A stretch of 64,000 nt of DNA. Source: Symbiodinium natans (taxonomy: Eukaryota > Sar > Dinophyceae > Suessiales > Symbiodiniaceae). Every line of letters begins with the position of its first letter. Positions within the stretch are counted from its first letter, which is position 1. This document shows positions 31,896-45,090 of the stretch, one piece after another. Position numbers and translations under genes: made by a program. The stretch covers positions 10,087 to 74,086 of the forward strand of contig CAJNDS010002057.1 in NCBI GenBank assembly GCA_905221605.1, given 5' to 3'. Under the pieces are notes generated by a model. It saw only the letters and a program-made list of their open reading frames with translations, was not told where the DNA came from and did not search any database.

Positions 31896-33017
31896 GAAGT
31901 GAACGCCCCACAACAACCGTATCATCCTGGAACTTGGAGCCCTTAATCATATTGTTGTTACTGTACTTCGTTCATGCGTTCATTACGTTCACTTCGTTCT
32001 CTAATTCACTTATTCTCTTCGTATTAATATCATGCGTGCGGCAATAAGAAAAGAAAAGAAAAAGCCGCACAAACGAACGCACACTATTAATATTCTCACG
32101 CCCATATAATTCTTTTGTTTCGGGCGTGTTAATTGTGCGTTCATGACTTCGTTCTCTTCATTCACGCATTAATAATATAATTCGCGCGTTACCTTGCAAT
32201 TATATTATTACTGCGCTCATTACATTCTCTTCGTGGTTTCGTTCACTTTATTAATGCGGTTCATGCGTTACATTCATTTCATTCACTTCACTTATAACCG
32301 CATTAATAATGTTCTCTACACTCTTTCTATTATACGGGCTAGTAATTATATCGCCCGTGACAGTAACTAATAGTTTTAGTGTACCCGCGAGCATAAAATA
32401 AGAAGAGCTCGCGAATTCAGTTCATGCGTTCACTAAATTCATGCGTACGTTCATTCACAAGCTCACTCACTTCCTTATAATTTAGTTCTCTTATTAATAA
32501 TATTGTGTCCGGGCGAATATATTAAGTGAACGCCCGGGTTATATTATAGTAAGCGCGGGCATAAAATATAGTAAATTCAATGGGCCCGCGATAATAAGAA
32601 AATAAGTGAATGAAAAGATACCAAAAAATCCCCCACTTCGTTCATTCGCTTATTTAATTCACGCACTACGTTCATTCCATTCACTTCGTTTGTAATTAAA
32701 ACGCTCTATCACTTCGTTCTTTCAGTAGTATTATGATATTACCGTACGGCCGGGCGTATTAAAAGCGTACGAAAAGAATGTACGAAATAGACGCCCGGGG
32801 AAAAGAGCAAATTTTAGAATGAATTTCGTGCGTCTTTCTCTCACTTCGTTCTTTCTTTCCTTACAAATTCATTATAAAATTGTATGCTCTTTTAGTAGTA
32901 TTAATATGTGCGCGAGCATAATATAATATCGTGAGCTCGCGAACACTAAAAGCCCTATAAAAATACTAAATTATAAGGAACCTGTGACGCATGAATTTAG
33001 TATATTTTAACGGGCTT

Positions 33018-33105
33018 TTGGGGAAGCGTCTGTAAGGTTGGGACACAAGACCCTGAGAACTTGGATGTAGAACTCAAGCCTTTGGTAACAGCCTGGTGGT
33101 TATAA
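33018..33105 (+). rRNA. Possible SSU rRNA fragment (900 region), copy 2
   Basis: Plus-strand copy of 538-625, beginning TTGGGGAAGCGTCTGTAAGG and ending near GCCTGGTGGTTATAAG. Confidence 0.35.
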
Positions 33106-33561
33106 GATAGAAAGTTAGTACTACGAAGAGATTGCATTATTATTGAATTATAAGTGAACAGAGTGATCGCATGAATTCAATAATAATGCAAGAACGAAGT
33201 AAATTAAAGGGGCCCTTATTTCGTACACTATTTTCGTGCGGTATAAAAGGCCCCTTTATAATACTATTTTGGGAGCGTATTTCGACCGCGCATATAATGA
33301 ATGAAATGAATTAAAGGAGCGATCGAAATAAGCCCCGCAAAATATGCCTTTTATATTTTATTGTATTTCACGCCCAATAATAAGTCTTTTAACGGGGCGT
33401 GCACTCTTTTCTCTCTTTCTCACACGCATTTAATACGCAGGCAAACTTGTGCGCGCTTCGTATTATAAATGCGTGAGAGAAACGAAGAGAAAAGGGCCCC
33501 ACGTAATAATAATAATGCAAAGCGTGCGTAAACTTACCTTTGCATTATAATTATTATGTGG

Positions 33562-33643
33562 GGGAGTGAATGAACTATGTGAATTCACGTACTACCTTAG
33601 GACTTATTATGAGTGTAACCGCTAAAACACCTTGAGACCCTAA
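33562..33643 (-). rRNA. rnl: LSU rRNA fragment, helices 69-71 region, copy 3
   Basis: Reverse complement of 3-75 (CTACCTTAGGACTTATTATG at about 33592-33611). Followed by the CATATCTTGGTCTAACCG tail that also accompanies other copies. Confidence 0.73.
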
Positions 33644-35617
33644 CTCTCATATCTTGGTCTAACCGTTCACACCCTTGGAATCGCATGCCAGGTTAACCGT
33701 GTAAAAGCCCATCTAATATAATACTAAAGGCGTGAACAAAGGCAAGAAACGCGCGCTTTGATCACGATTTTATTATTATATTGGGCTTTTAGTACCTTTT
33801 GGACGTACCAATCACCAGTGAACTAACCGGGTGACAGAAACCGTATATTTAATAGGAACGAAGTGAACAGAGTGAACGCAGTAAATTAATACGGTTATAA
33901 GTGAATGAAATAAGCGCATGAACCGTATTAATTTAGTGCGTAAACTCGTGAACGAAGTGTGCGGGCGCTCTTTATATTATATTGGCCCGCTATATTATTA
34001 CTATTAACCGGGCATTTTCTATTAATATTTGCCCGGCATAATATACTAAAAGACCATACAATTTAATAATAAAATTACAATGAAGTGAACGTAGTAAACG
34101 AAGCGTGAATTTTATTAATTAAATTTGGGCTTTTTCCGCGGGCACACTTTTCTCTTTCTTTATTAGCCCGCGATAGAAGTGAATGAGTGAATTAGTTTAT
34201 AAACGCGCGTAGTAAGTGCAATAAACGTAATGAATGTATGAACGCAGTACAGGATTTAACAGATAACCGTCTATAACCAAGAATTATTGACCATTGACTG
34301 CCAAGGAACAAATCATCCAAGAAGCATTCTATCTTTCTTGGGGGTTTCTATAGGTTAAACGAGCCCAGGTGAAGAGAATAGTACTTCGGCTGCTTCGGCG
34401 GTTGGTTTCGTTCTTACTTCGTTCAATTGATCACTCACTCCCTTCACTCCTTCGTTAATTTGCATTTCAAGTGAACGAAGTGAACGCCCCACAACAACCG
34501 TATCATCCTGGAACTTGGAGCCCTTAATCATATTGTTGTTACTGTACTTCGTTCATGCGTTCATTACGTTCACTTCGTTCTCTAATTCACTTATTCTCTT
34601 CGTATTAATATCATGCGTGCGGCAATAAGAAAAGAAAAGAAAAAGCCGCACAAACGAACGCACACTATTAATATTCTCACGCCCATATAATTCTTTTGTT
34701 TCGGGCGTGTTAATTGTGCGTTCATGACTTCGTTCTCTTCATTCACGCATTAATAATATAATTCGCGCGTTACCTTGCAATTATATTATTACTGCGCTCA
34801 TTACATTCTCTTCGTGGTTTCGTTCACTTTATTAATGCGGTTCATGCGTTACATTCATTTCATTCACTTCACTTATAACCGCATTAATAATGTTCTCTAC
34901 ACTCTTTCTATTATACGGGCTAGTAATTATATCGCCCGTGACAGTAATAATAGTTTTAGTGTACCCGCGAGCATAAAATAAGAAGAGCTCGCGAATTCAG
35001 TTCATGCGTTCACTAAATTCATGCGTACGTTCATTCACAAGCTCACTCACTTCCTTATAATTTAGTTCTCTTATTAATAATATTGTGTCCGGGCGAATAT
35101 ATTAAGTGAACGCCCGGGTTATATTATAGTAAGCGCGGGCATAAAATATAGTAAATTCAATGGGCCCGCGATAATAAGAAAATAAGTGAATGAAAAGATA
35201 CCAAAAAATCCCCCACTTCGTTCATTCGCTTATTTAATTCACGCACTACGTTCATTCCATTCACTTCGTTTGTAATTAAAACGCTCTATCACTTCGTTCT
35301 TTCAGTAGTATTATGATATTACCGTACGGGCGGGCGTATTAAAAGCGTACGAAAAGAATGTACGAAATAGACGCCCGGGGAAAAGAGCAAATTTTAGAAT
35401 GAATTTCGTGCGTCTTTCTCTCACTTCGTTCTTTCTTTCCTTACAAATTCATTATAAAATTGTATGCTCTTTTAGTAGTATTAATATGTGCGCGAGCATA
35501 ATATAATATCGTGAGCTCGCGAACACTAAAAGCCCTATAAAAATACTAAATTATAAGGAACCTGTGACGCATGAATTTAGTATATTTTAACGGGCTTTTG
35601 GGGAAGCGTCTGTAAGG

Positions 35618-35705
35618 TTGGGACACAAGACCCTGAGAACTTGGATGTAGAACTCAAGCCTTTGGTAACAGCCTGGTGGTTATAAGATAGAAAGTTAGTA
35701 CTACG
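35618..35705 (+). rRNA. Possible SSU rRNA fragment (900 region), copy 3
   Basis: Same patch as 33018-33105. Confidence 0.35.
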
Positions 35706-36141
35706 AAGAGATTGCATTATTATTGAATTATAAGTGAACAGAGTGATCGCATGAATTCAATAATAATGCAAGAACGAAGTAAATTAAAGGGGCCCTTATT
35801 TCGTACACTATTTTCGTGCGGTATAAAAGGCCCCTTTATAATACTATTTTGGGAGCGTATTTCGACCGCGCATATAATGAATGAAATGAATTAAAGGAGC
35901 GATCGAAATAAGCCCCGCAAAATATGCCTTTTATATTTTATTGTATTTCACGCCCAATAATAAGTCTTTTAACGGGGCGTGCACTCTTTTCTCTCTTTCT
36001 CACACGCATTTAATACGCAGGCAAACTTGTGCGCGCTTCGTATTATAAATGCGTGAGAGAAACGAAGAGAAAAGGGCCCCACGTAATAATAATAATGCAA
36101 AGCGTGCGTAAACTTACCTTTGCATTATAATTATTATGTGG

Positions 36142-36223
36142 GGGAGTGAATGAACTATGTGAATTCACGTACTACCTTAGGACTTATTATGAGTGTAACC
36201 GCTAAAACACCTTGAGACCCTAA
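36142..36223 (-). rRNA. rnl: LSU rRNA fragment, helices 69-71 region, copy 4
   Basis: Same as 33562-33643, here followed by the CGCCGCCTCATGACCCCG flank instead of the TTCACACCC flank, showing that the sequence beyond the fragment is exchangeable. Confidence 0.73.
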
Positions 36224-36228
36224 CTCTC

Positions 36229-36391
36229 ATATCTTGGTCTAACCGCCGCCTCATGACCCCGTAAAACCCTTGTTGTTACCTTATGAACACCCCTATCTCT
36301 CGGGGTATTAAGTGAAGAGAGCTCATTTTAATAGTATTGTAAGGCGTGAACAGAGTGAACAACGCACGAATACTATTAAAAGGAGAGAACG
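36229..36391. repeat. Short segment shared with 17340-17485, 45640-45790 and the window end
   Basis: Contains a hairpin with the GTAAGGCGTGAACAGAGTGA-type loop between AATAGTATT arms. Switches to block H sequence at about 36388. Confidence 0.75.
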
Positions 36392-38757
36392 AAACGACAC
36401 ATGAAAACCAAGAACTGAACCACAAATGCCCCTTTCATGCACCCTTAGGACTTATTATTAAATCCCTTAGAATCCCCCTTTCTTGGTGTCCTCTTTCTCC
36501 TTCATTTCCAGGTCATTAAGGGAGCGATTAACCGGACAGACGAACCACCCCTATCATAATACTACTGCCGCTCCCTTCATGACATTGAGATCTCCAAGTC
36601 TAGGATTCATTCACTCTGTTCCCGTGAAGATAATAATAAAGACGCACGAAGATAAATAGAATTCATTGCAATTAAAATATAAGTGAAGCCCTTATTGTTA
36701 TCTTCATTCCTTATAAAATACTATTAAGGGGGCATAATAAGAAAGATAGAGAGCCCCCTTAATAAATATACTAATAATGCTCTCTTAATAATAGTACTTT
36801 TAAGTGAACATATGAAGCATATTATTACTATAATACTAAATCCTGTTAATAAATAATAGAATAATACCGTACGAATATAATGTACGTACGTAGTGTATGA
36901 ACGGTTAATATTAATACGAAGTGAGCACAATTAATGAAGTTATAAGTGAGCCTGCGATCGCATGAACTTTATTAATTAGTGAACGAAGTATGAAGAGAAC
37001 AAAGTAAAAGACAAGAAATTTGCAATAAAAATATTGTGCTCTCTTTTTCTTTCTCCTTTTTCTCCGTTCGTGCATGCGCTTACAATAAGTATATTCGTGC
37101 GCTTATTGCACTCTCTTTATAATTATACGAAGTGAGTACATGAATTCACTTACTCCTTTCATTCTATTATCTTCTTATTTCGTTTACAAATGAATTGAAT
37201 AAGTGAATAAGGGGGCTTTTACACTATATTTATTATAGCCCCCATTATAATATACTAATAAGGGTTTTTGATAATAAAAAGTTCTCGTTTTCATGCGTCA
37301 TGCATTCATTATATTATCACCGCGGAAACAAGGGAGCGATGTGAGAACGCATGACGCATTAATAAAATACGGGCGTTCTTATAATTAATGCAGCTCACGC
37401 CCTCTTTCTCACAGCCTAATTCGTTCACACCTTCATGATTTTAATATTGGATTTCAAGAAAGTGCACGAATAATATGAATTTAATGCACGATTGAGCGTA
37501 GTGAAAGCCAATATACTAAAAGGGCTTTTATCTAGTTCATTTCATTGCGTTCATGCGGCTTTACCATTCACTCCGTTCACGCGTGCATTGCATTCACTAC
37601 ATTCATATCATCCCGGGCGTACTCATTAATTATATTGCCCGGGCGGTAAGAATATTATTATAGTATTACGCGCCCTTATTATTATTTAGTGGGCGCACTC
37701 ATGATATTCATTCATAGTGTTACCATTAGGAATAGTACTATCTTCATCCTATAGTTCACTGACTCTCTTTATTATATTACTACGAAGTGAACTAATGAGT
37801 GAATTTATAAGGAGTGAACTTGTGAATGACGCATGAAATTCGCGAATGCGTGAACGAAGAAAAGGAAAAGAATTTATTACGTACTAAAAGGCCCTTTCCT
37901 AATGTCTTGGTCTTGTTTCACGTTCTCCTTTACATCCATCCCGTGTTACCTTTAGGATTAGTATTAAATCACCAGACAAAGGAGAATTTACTATGAGTGA
38001 AGAGAGCAATAATAATTTAATGGGCAATGAGTGAACGAAGCGCGCCATTATAATTATTATGTGAACGTAACACTCTTTTTATTATAGACCCCGGGCTTAT
38101 TTATTATAGGTTTGCCCGGGCATTATATTATTAGTGAAAGAACGTAGTGTATTATAATTGAATTGTAAGGAACGAAGTGACGCACGAATTCAATTAAAAT
38201 GCAAGGAATTTTACTGCGGGCACAATATAATTCACTAATACGCCCGCATGATAATAAAGGAGTTTTAGTGTTCACGGGCCTATATTTTACTATTAATAAC
38301 TAGCCCGTGAATATAATAGTAAGTGAACAAGTAAGCGCGCGAGTGAAACGAACAAGCGAACGCAGTGCACGCATGAACGAAGTAAAGTAAACGAGAGAAC
38401 AATAATATAATAATAAGGGCTTATAATATAATAATTACAAGGCACGCGTGAATTATTATATTATAACTAGCCCGTATTAAATGAATGCATTTGTAATATA
38501 AATTAGTGCACAAATGCGTGAATTTAATGAACGAAGTGGGCGCTTTCTTCTCTTTCTTATTTTGTAGCGCCCGTACAATATTCATACTAATTTCTCCTTT
38601 TTCTTCTCTTCGTTCACTGCGGTGCGTGCGTCGTTCACAAGTTCACTTCTTACCACCTTCATTCACTAGTTGTAATATTATTAAAGGTGGTAAAGGGGCT
38701 AATTTAGTATATTTATTAAGAGCCCCTTTAACACACTACTTTCCTCGCTTGTTCATT
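36392..38757. repeat. Block H, second copy
   Basis: Direct copy of 27559-29945, ending at CGCTTGTTCATTC, after which the two copies diverge. Only a few base changes seen. Confidence 0.88.
36509..36601 (-). rRNA. Possible SSU rRNA fragment (350 region), copy 2
   Basis: Same patch as 27690-27782 without visible change in the GGGAGCGGCAGTAG core. Confidence 0.35.
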
Positions 38758-38870
38758 CGGCTCACTCATTCACTTAAAAAGGCCAAAAGGGAAAAATGAT
38801 AGGGCCTTTTTAGTTCATTCCTTTCACCTTCATTTCCAAGTCTATGAATCATCAACTGTGGGTTTCGTTC
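38758..38870. other. Short single-copy spacer
   Basis: Contains a hairpin AAAAAGGCC/GGGCCTTTTT (38775-38812) with a short AT-rich loop and an unassigned patch. No gene. Confidence 0.6.
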
Positions 38871-39474
38871 ACATGTTCAGTTAATTCACGCACTCATTGC
38901 ATTCGTTTGTAATTCACTTCACATGTTCTCTTCACGTTCTCTATTATAAGGAGTAAGTGAGCCAGCGAACACGACGCATGAATAGAGAACAGAGTGAAGA
39001 GATAAAGGGAAGTGAATGAAGAACGAAGAAAAAGAGTGTTACGGGCCTAATAAAAGCCCGTAGAATAATACTATTATATTCATGTCCCGGGCACATAATA
39101 AGTACTAAATAGACGCCCGGGATATAAAGTAAAAGAGTGTTGTGTGCGCACATATGATTTTGTTTCGTGCGCATCTTTCGTTCATAATATTACTACGCCC
39201 TTCATGCGTCCTTTCAGTCCTTATAAGGGCGTATTAATATTAGAACTACACCATAATACCCGGGTCTTGGAGCTCTTTGCCCCTATTATTATATTACGGG
39301 CGTACATTAAATAAGCTCGCGCATTTAAAGCCCGTATTATAATAATGGGGAAAAGACCCTAGACTTGGAGATGAAGACAGAAGACTCATGCATCTAGTTC
39401 CAGCTCCAGCGGTAAGACTCATGAAAAGACGAGTGTTATCCAGACCAGGCGTTAACAGGGTCTCAAGGTGTGAT
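38871..39474. repeat. Block C, third copy
   Basis: Direct copy of 6153-6765, 10270-10880 and 60870-61480. Ends with the 530-loop fragment. Confidence 0.87.
39348..39460 (+). rRNA. rns: SSU rRNA fragment with 530 loop, copy 3
   Basis: Same core as 6645-6752. Downstream of GGGTCTCAAGGTGTGATG the sequence differs from every other copy. Confidence 0.7.
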
Positions 39475-39595
39475 GATAGTACTAACTCTAGGGTCAATAG
39501 GGGATGATTGTGAGGTGTGAGGTGCTGTCTTAAAGGGGTGTTCACTGGTGATAGAGGTTATTAATACTAGGAGATAGAGGTTAGGTGACAGGGAG
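39475..39595. other. Mosaic of rRNA-flank motifs
   Basis: Patchwork of TCTAGGGTCAATAGGGGATG, GGTGCTGTCTTAAAGGGGTG and GATAGAGGTTATTAATACTA pieces, as at 6753-6903 but in a different order. Confidence 0.5.
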
Positions 39596-39715
39596 AGAGC
39601 GGTTAACCTTTACTTTTCCTTTCGTACACCATCAATCTCATGACACCTTAACTGCCCGGCGGTTCCAGTCCAAGAACTACTGACTCTGCCCTAGAATCCG
39701 TCCGTGAATGCGTTT
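39596..39715 (-). rRNA. rnl: LSU rRNA fragment with sarcin-ricin loop, copy 3
   Basis: Reverse complement of 17075-17205; ACTTTTCCTTTCGTACACC at about 39612-39630. Confidence 0.65.
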
Positions 39716-40722
39716 ACTTCGTTCACTTATTCACTTATAGCCCCTATATTAATAGTACGAAGTGAAGGTAAAGAATGCACGCTTCACTTCGTAATATTAA
39801 TATAGGCCCTTTTCTCTCTTCTTTTTCTCTTCACATAATATTATTCACGCGCTTCGCTTGTAATAATATTATTATGAAGAGAACAGAAGTAGGAAAAGGA
39901 GTAAATAATAGAATAATGTTGTGGCCGCACAGTTCCTTTCTTTCTTTCGTGCGGCATAATGTGCGCCCCAATAAAAACACTCATTACGGGCGCATAAAAG
40001 CACGCACACTACTTTATAATGCGGGCGAACAAAGTACTAAATAAGCCCGCGATTCGTGCGTGCATGACTTCGTTCGTTTAATATTGTAATTCACGCGTTC
40101 GCTTCACTCCTTGTAATTACAATATTAAATTCACTACGTTTTATTAGTTTATTCACCCGGGCTTACATTACGCACGCGTGCACTCATTACATTCATTTAC
40201 CGTGCGAATAAAGGCCCGGGATACATTAATAAAAAGAGAACACGGTGAGACTGATGAACGGGCTTCGCGAGGTAATACTATGAGAGGTGAAGAAAGCCTC
40301 AATTTCTGGTATTCTCTTCGTCTTCTCCTTTATGACCCCCTTTTTCCCCTATTATCTTCTTTCTTTCGCTAATTCACAGATCACGCGTTCATTTCATTCA
40401 CTTGTATCTGTTGAGATTAGTTGAAAGAAGATAATAGTGTTTAAGGGGCGCATAAAAAGAGAATACAAAGAGCGCCCCGTAAAAACCCCCTTTATAATTA
40501 TATTCGCGCGTCCGTAAACTCCCTTGCAATATAATTATTAGGGTCTTTTTACTCTTTTATTCTACGGGCCAGTACTATTATATTATTAGGCCCGTAACAA
40601 TATTATTCACTCCTTCGTTTCGTTCAATCGCGCATGAAATTTAATATTAAATCGTGCGTAAACTTACATTTTATATTAAATTACGCGCTCATTCTCTTCA
40701 CTCATTCACTCCATTTCGTGCT
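39716..40722. repeat. Copy of the 11870-12822 block
   Basis: Direct copy of 11870-12822, inverted to 16070-17047 and 19965-20935. Hairpin DNA including the CCCGGGC compound element near 40155-40220. Confidence 0.87.
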
Positions 40723-43004
40723 TACATTCACTACGTTCATTTCATTACAAATTACGTTCATTCGCTAATTATTATAAGACTTTTGGAGAGGAAATCATAT
40801 GTTCACGGGCGAAAAGAAGCGCACGCGTGCATTACGTTCGTACACTCACTTCATTTACCGTACGTATTATTCGCCCGTGTATTAATGCATGTGTCTTACG
40901 TTCATAAGGGAGTTACAGTACTAGCGGGTTTCGTTAATGTGCTCACTGCGTTCATTCATTCGCAGGCTCATTCATTCTCTTATTCACACACTCTCTTCAC
41001 TTATAATAATACGGCCGTGTGCATGAACGCAGCAAAAGAACGAACACGCGTTCACTTCGTTTCCTTGTTTCGTATTTCTTTCACTTCGTTCGCATATTAT
41101 TTTCTCTTTTACGCGGGCCTAACAAAAAGACGCACGCGTGCACTGCGTTTACCGTACGAATAAAAGCCCGCGTATTAACTGCCCGGGAGACTGCTGATGG
41201 GCGAGCTAGGGGTTTTTCTACGGGCTAGTTCATATCTTCACGACAAAGAGCCCGTCCCACCCTCGGTCAATCATAAAATTCATATCATCCTGGTTTCGTT
41301 CACTTAAAGCACCATTATTACTAATATGCACGCGTCATAAATTCCTTGTCATATTATTATAAGGGGGCTTTAATGTTCTCTTCACCTTTAATAATAATTC
41401 CTAGTTCATATAAGTCCTGTCAAGATAGGCGTTCACTGGTGGTTACACTCATAATAAGACGTCTTTTGTGCATGAAATTCGCTTCTCTTTCATTCTCTGG
41501 ACACAATATTAATAGAATGTCCTAAAGGCCCAATTGTGCATTAAAGTCGTTCATTCCTTTCACTTCGTAATAATAATTATGAAAGGAACGAAGTGAGAGA
41601 AGAATAATAGAATTCCTGCGGCCCACAATATTATTATAATGGCCGCTATAATTATTATGATAATAAGACCCTGGAAAATAGTGCGTTTTTGGGCGAATGA
41701 AATGCAATTATTATTGTTCTCACGTAGTGCACGCTATAATTTAATAGGAAATGCAATGAACACGTGCACGCTGGATTATAAAGAGAAGCGAATATACGAA
41801 CGAAATTCAATAATTCTTGGTCTTTTCACTCATTTAATATTATTGTCGCACGCATTATTAACACTATTATTGTGCTGGAACTAGACCGCTCATTTCATTA
41901 GTCTTTTTCCTCGTTTCGTTCTCACATTCATTCATAAGTTAACCCGTGGGCAAAAGACTTAATGGATGGTCTGGGTGAATGACAGTGCGTTCATTGTGCG
42001 TTCTTAGTGTTCACTTTACGTTAAGAGACGAACAGCGTGAGGAGAATGCACAAGATTCAAGGGCCTTTACTATTATATTCAGTTCGTCCATGAAGAGAGC
42101 TCATTTCATTAATATTTTACGCGCTTTTAGTAAATTATAAGGTAGCACGCGTCTGTAAACGACTTTATAATGTATTTCGTGCGTAGACGCGTGAATAAAA
42201 TAATAAAATGCGTGATGAATAGAATTACAAGAAACTAAAAGGGGAGAATAAGGGCCTTTTTACTACCTTCGTTCTTATTTCGCTAATTCGCTTATAAATT
42301 TAATGACAGGGGAAAATAGGGGCTTCTTTTATTATGGACTTCTTACTATCTTAGTTCAATCGTTCAGTGAATTCATGCTTTCGTTCACTTCGTTCTCTAC
42401 ATTATAATTCACTTCTCTCACTCCTTTCATAATATAATTTATTGGGCGTTTCGTGCATTCTTTACAAACGCCCAAACATTATATTAAAGGAGTGAAGTGA
42501 AATACAAGAAATCCAGGGTCAACCAGTAGATTCGTCCGGTCATGAGGCTAATGATTCACGCACCCTTGGGATAGAACTACGAAGTGAACACATTATTCGT
42601 GCGTTTATAAAGAGCGTAGTGATGCATGAAACGCACTAATAATGTATGAACGAAGTAAGCACCCTGTCCATCATGAATAAAAGGCCCATAAATGTACTAA
42701 TTTGTAAAGAAGCGAAGCGAATGCACGAAATTAGTACGTTTATTGGGGTCTTTTGGCGGGGCGTGCACTCTTTTCTCTCTTTCTCACACGCATTTAATAC
42801 GCAGGCAAACTTGTGCGCGCTTCGTATTATAAATGCGTGAGAGAAACGAAGAGAAAAGGGCCCCACGTATTAATAATAATGCAAAGCGTGCGTAAACTTA
42901 CCTTTGCATTATAATTATTATGTGGGGGAGTGAATGAACTATGTGAATTCACGTACTACCTTAGGACTTATTATGAGTGTAACCGCTAAAACACCTTGAG
43001 ACCC
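40722..43004. repeat. Block D, fourth and complete inverted copy
   Basis: Reverse complement of 6905-9195 over about 2.28 kb. Contains an uninterrupted version of the sequence lost at the 14827-14926 gap (left side), a possible LSU 2300-region patch (42506-42578), and ends with the H69-71 fragment. Confidence 0.9.
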
Positions 43005-43005
43005 A
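42925..43005 (-). rRNA. rnl: LSU rRNA fragment, helices 69-71 region, copy 5
   Basis: CTACCTTAGGACTTATTATG at about 42957-42976. Beyond ACACCTTGAGACCC it runs into a different flank (ATCCCAACC). Confidence 0.73.
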
Positions 43006-43094
43006 TCCCAACCTTTAAGACAGCACCCATCACACCTTGAGACCCTAACTCTCATATCTTGGTCTAACCGTACACACCTATTGACCCATCCCAG
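43006..43094. other. Mosaic between H69-71 and block F'
   Basis: Two ACACCTTGAGACCC occurrences and CCGTACACACCTATTGACCC, then the CCCAGGTTAACCGTGTAAAAG lead-in of the next repeat. Confidence 0.5.
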
Positions 43095-44998
43095 GTTAAC
43101 CGTGTAAAAGCCCATCTAATATAATACTAAAGGCGTGAACAAAGGCAAGAAACGCGCGCTTTGATCACGATTTTATTATTATATTGGGCTTTTAGTACCT
43201 TTTGGACGTACCAATCACCAGTGAACTAACCGGGTGACAGAAACCGTATATTTAATAGGAACGAAGTGAACAGAGTGAACGCAGTAAATTAATACGGTTA
43301 TAAGTGAATGAAATAAGCGCATGAACCGTATTAATTTAGTGCGTAAACTCGTGAACGAAGTGTGCGGGCGCTCTTTATATTATATTGGCCCTCTATATTA
43401 TTACTATTAACCGGGCATTTTCTATTAATATTTGCCCGGCATAATATACTAAAAGACCATACAATTTAATAATAAAATTACAATGAAGTGAACGTAGTAA
43501 ACGAAGCGTGAATTTTATTAATTAAATTTGGGCTTTTTCCGCGGGCACACTTTTCTCTTTCTTTATTAGCCCGCGATAGAAGTGAATGAGTTAATTAGTT
43601 TATAAACGCGCGTAGTAAGTGCAATAAACGTAATGAATGTATGAACGCAGTACAGGATTTAACAGATAACCGTCTATAACCAAGAATTATTGACCATTGA
43701 CTGCCAAGGAACAAATCATCCAAGAAGCATCCTATCTTTCTTGGGGGTTTCTATAGGTTAAACGAGCCCAGGTGAAGAGAATAGTACTTCGGCTGCTTCG
43801 GCGGTTGGTTTCGTTCTTACTTCGTTCAATTGATCACTCACTCCCTTCACTCCTTCGTTAATTTGCATTTCAAGTGAACGAAGTGAACGCCCCACAACAA
43901 CCGTATCATCCTGGTACTTGGAGCCCTTAATCATATTGTTGTTACTGTACTTCGTTCATGCGTTCATTACGTTCACTTCGTTCTCTAATTCACTTATTCT
44001 CTTCGTATTAATATCATGCGTGCGGCAATAATAAAAGAAAAGAAAAAGCCGCACAAACGAACGCACACTATTAATATTCTCACGCCCATATAATTCTTTT
44101 GTTTCGGGCGTGTTAATTGTGCGTTCATGACTTCGTTCTCTTCATTCACGCATTAATAATATAATTCGCGCGTTACCTTGCAATTATATTATTACTGCGC
44201 TCATTACATTCTCTTCGTGGTTTCGTTCACTTTATTAATGCGGTTCATGCGTTACATTCATTTCATTCACTTCACTTATAACCGCATTAATAATGTTCTC
44301 TACACTCTTTCTATTATACGGGCTAGTAATTATATCGCCCGTGACAGTAATAATAGTTTTAGTGTACCCGCGAGCATAAAATAAGAAGAGCTCGCGAATT
44401 CAGTTCATGCGTTCACTAAATTCATGCGTACGTTCATTCACAAGCTCACTCACTTCCTTATAATTTAGTTCTCTTATTAATAATATTGTGTCCGGGCGAA
44501 TATATTAAGTGAACGCCCGGGTTATATTATAGTAAGCGCGGGCATAAAATATAGTAAATTCAATGGGCCCGCGATAATAAGAAAATAAGTGAATGAAAAG
44601 ATACCAAAAAATCCCCCACTTCGTTCATTCGCTTATTTAATTCACGCACTACGTTCATTCCATTCACTTCGTTTGTAATTAAAACGCTCTATCACTTCGT
44701 TCTTTCAGTAGTATTATGATATTACCGTACGGGCGGGCGTATTAAAAGCGTACGAAAAGAATGTACGAAATAGACGCCCGGGGAAAAGAGCAAATTTTAG
44801 AATGAATTTCGTGCGTCTTTCTCTCACTTCGTTCTTTCTTTCCTTACAAATTCATTATAAAATTGTATGCTCTTTTAGTAGTATTAATATGTGCGCGAGC
44901 ATAATATAATATCGTGAGCTCGCGAACACTAAAAGCCCTATAAAAATACTAAATTATAAGGAACCTGTGACGCATGAATTTAGTATATTTTAACGGGC

Positions 44999-45090
44999 TT
45001 TTGGGGAAGCGTCTGTAAGGTTGGGACACAAGACCCTGAGAACTTGGATGTAGAACTCAAGCCTTTGGTAACAGCCTGGTGGTTATAAGA
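44999..45090 (+). rRNA. Possible SSU rRNA fragment (900 region), copy 4
   Basis: Same patch as 33018-33105. Confidence 0.35.

Larger units (their letters stand above)
31896..33650. repeat. Blocks F' and A' (inverted), first copy
   Basis: Repeated directly at 34476-36228 and 43870-45623; reverse complement of 23734-24850 plus 1-852. Includes the SSU-like patch 33018-33105 and the H69-71 fragment 33562-33643. Confidence 0.9.
33690..36228. repeat. Blocks F' and A' (inverted), second and longer copy
   Basis: 2.5 kb, repeated directly at 43095-45623. Together with 31896-33650 it forms a near-tandem direct repeat (1.75 kb units starting at 31896 and 34476). Reverse complement of 23734-25620 plus unit A. 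Confidence 0.9.

Noticed and set aside
43071-43095. GTACACACC as the SSU decoding-site motif (TACACACCGCCC)
   Set aside because: Only eight or nine bases match, the following CGCCC is absent, and related copies read GTTCACACCC.
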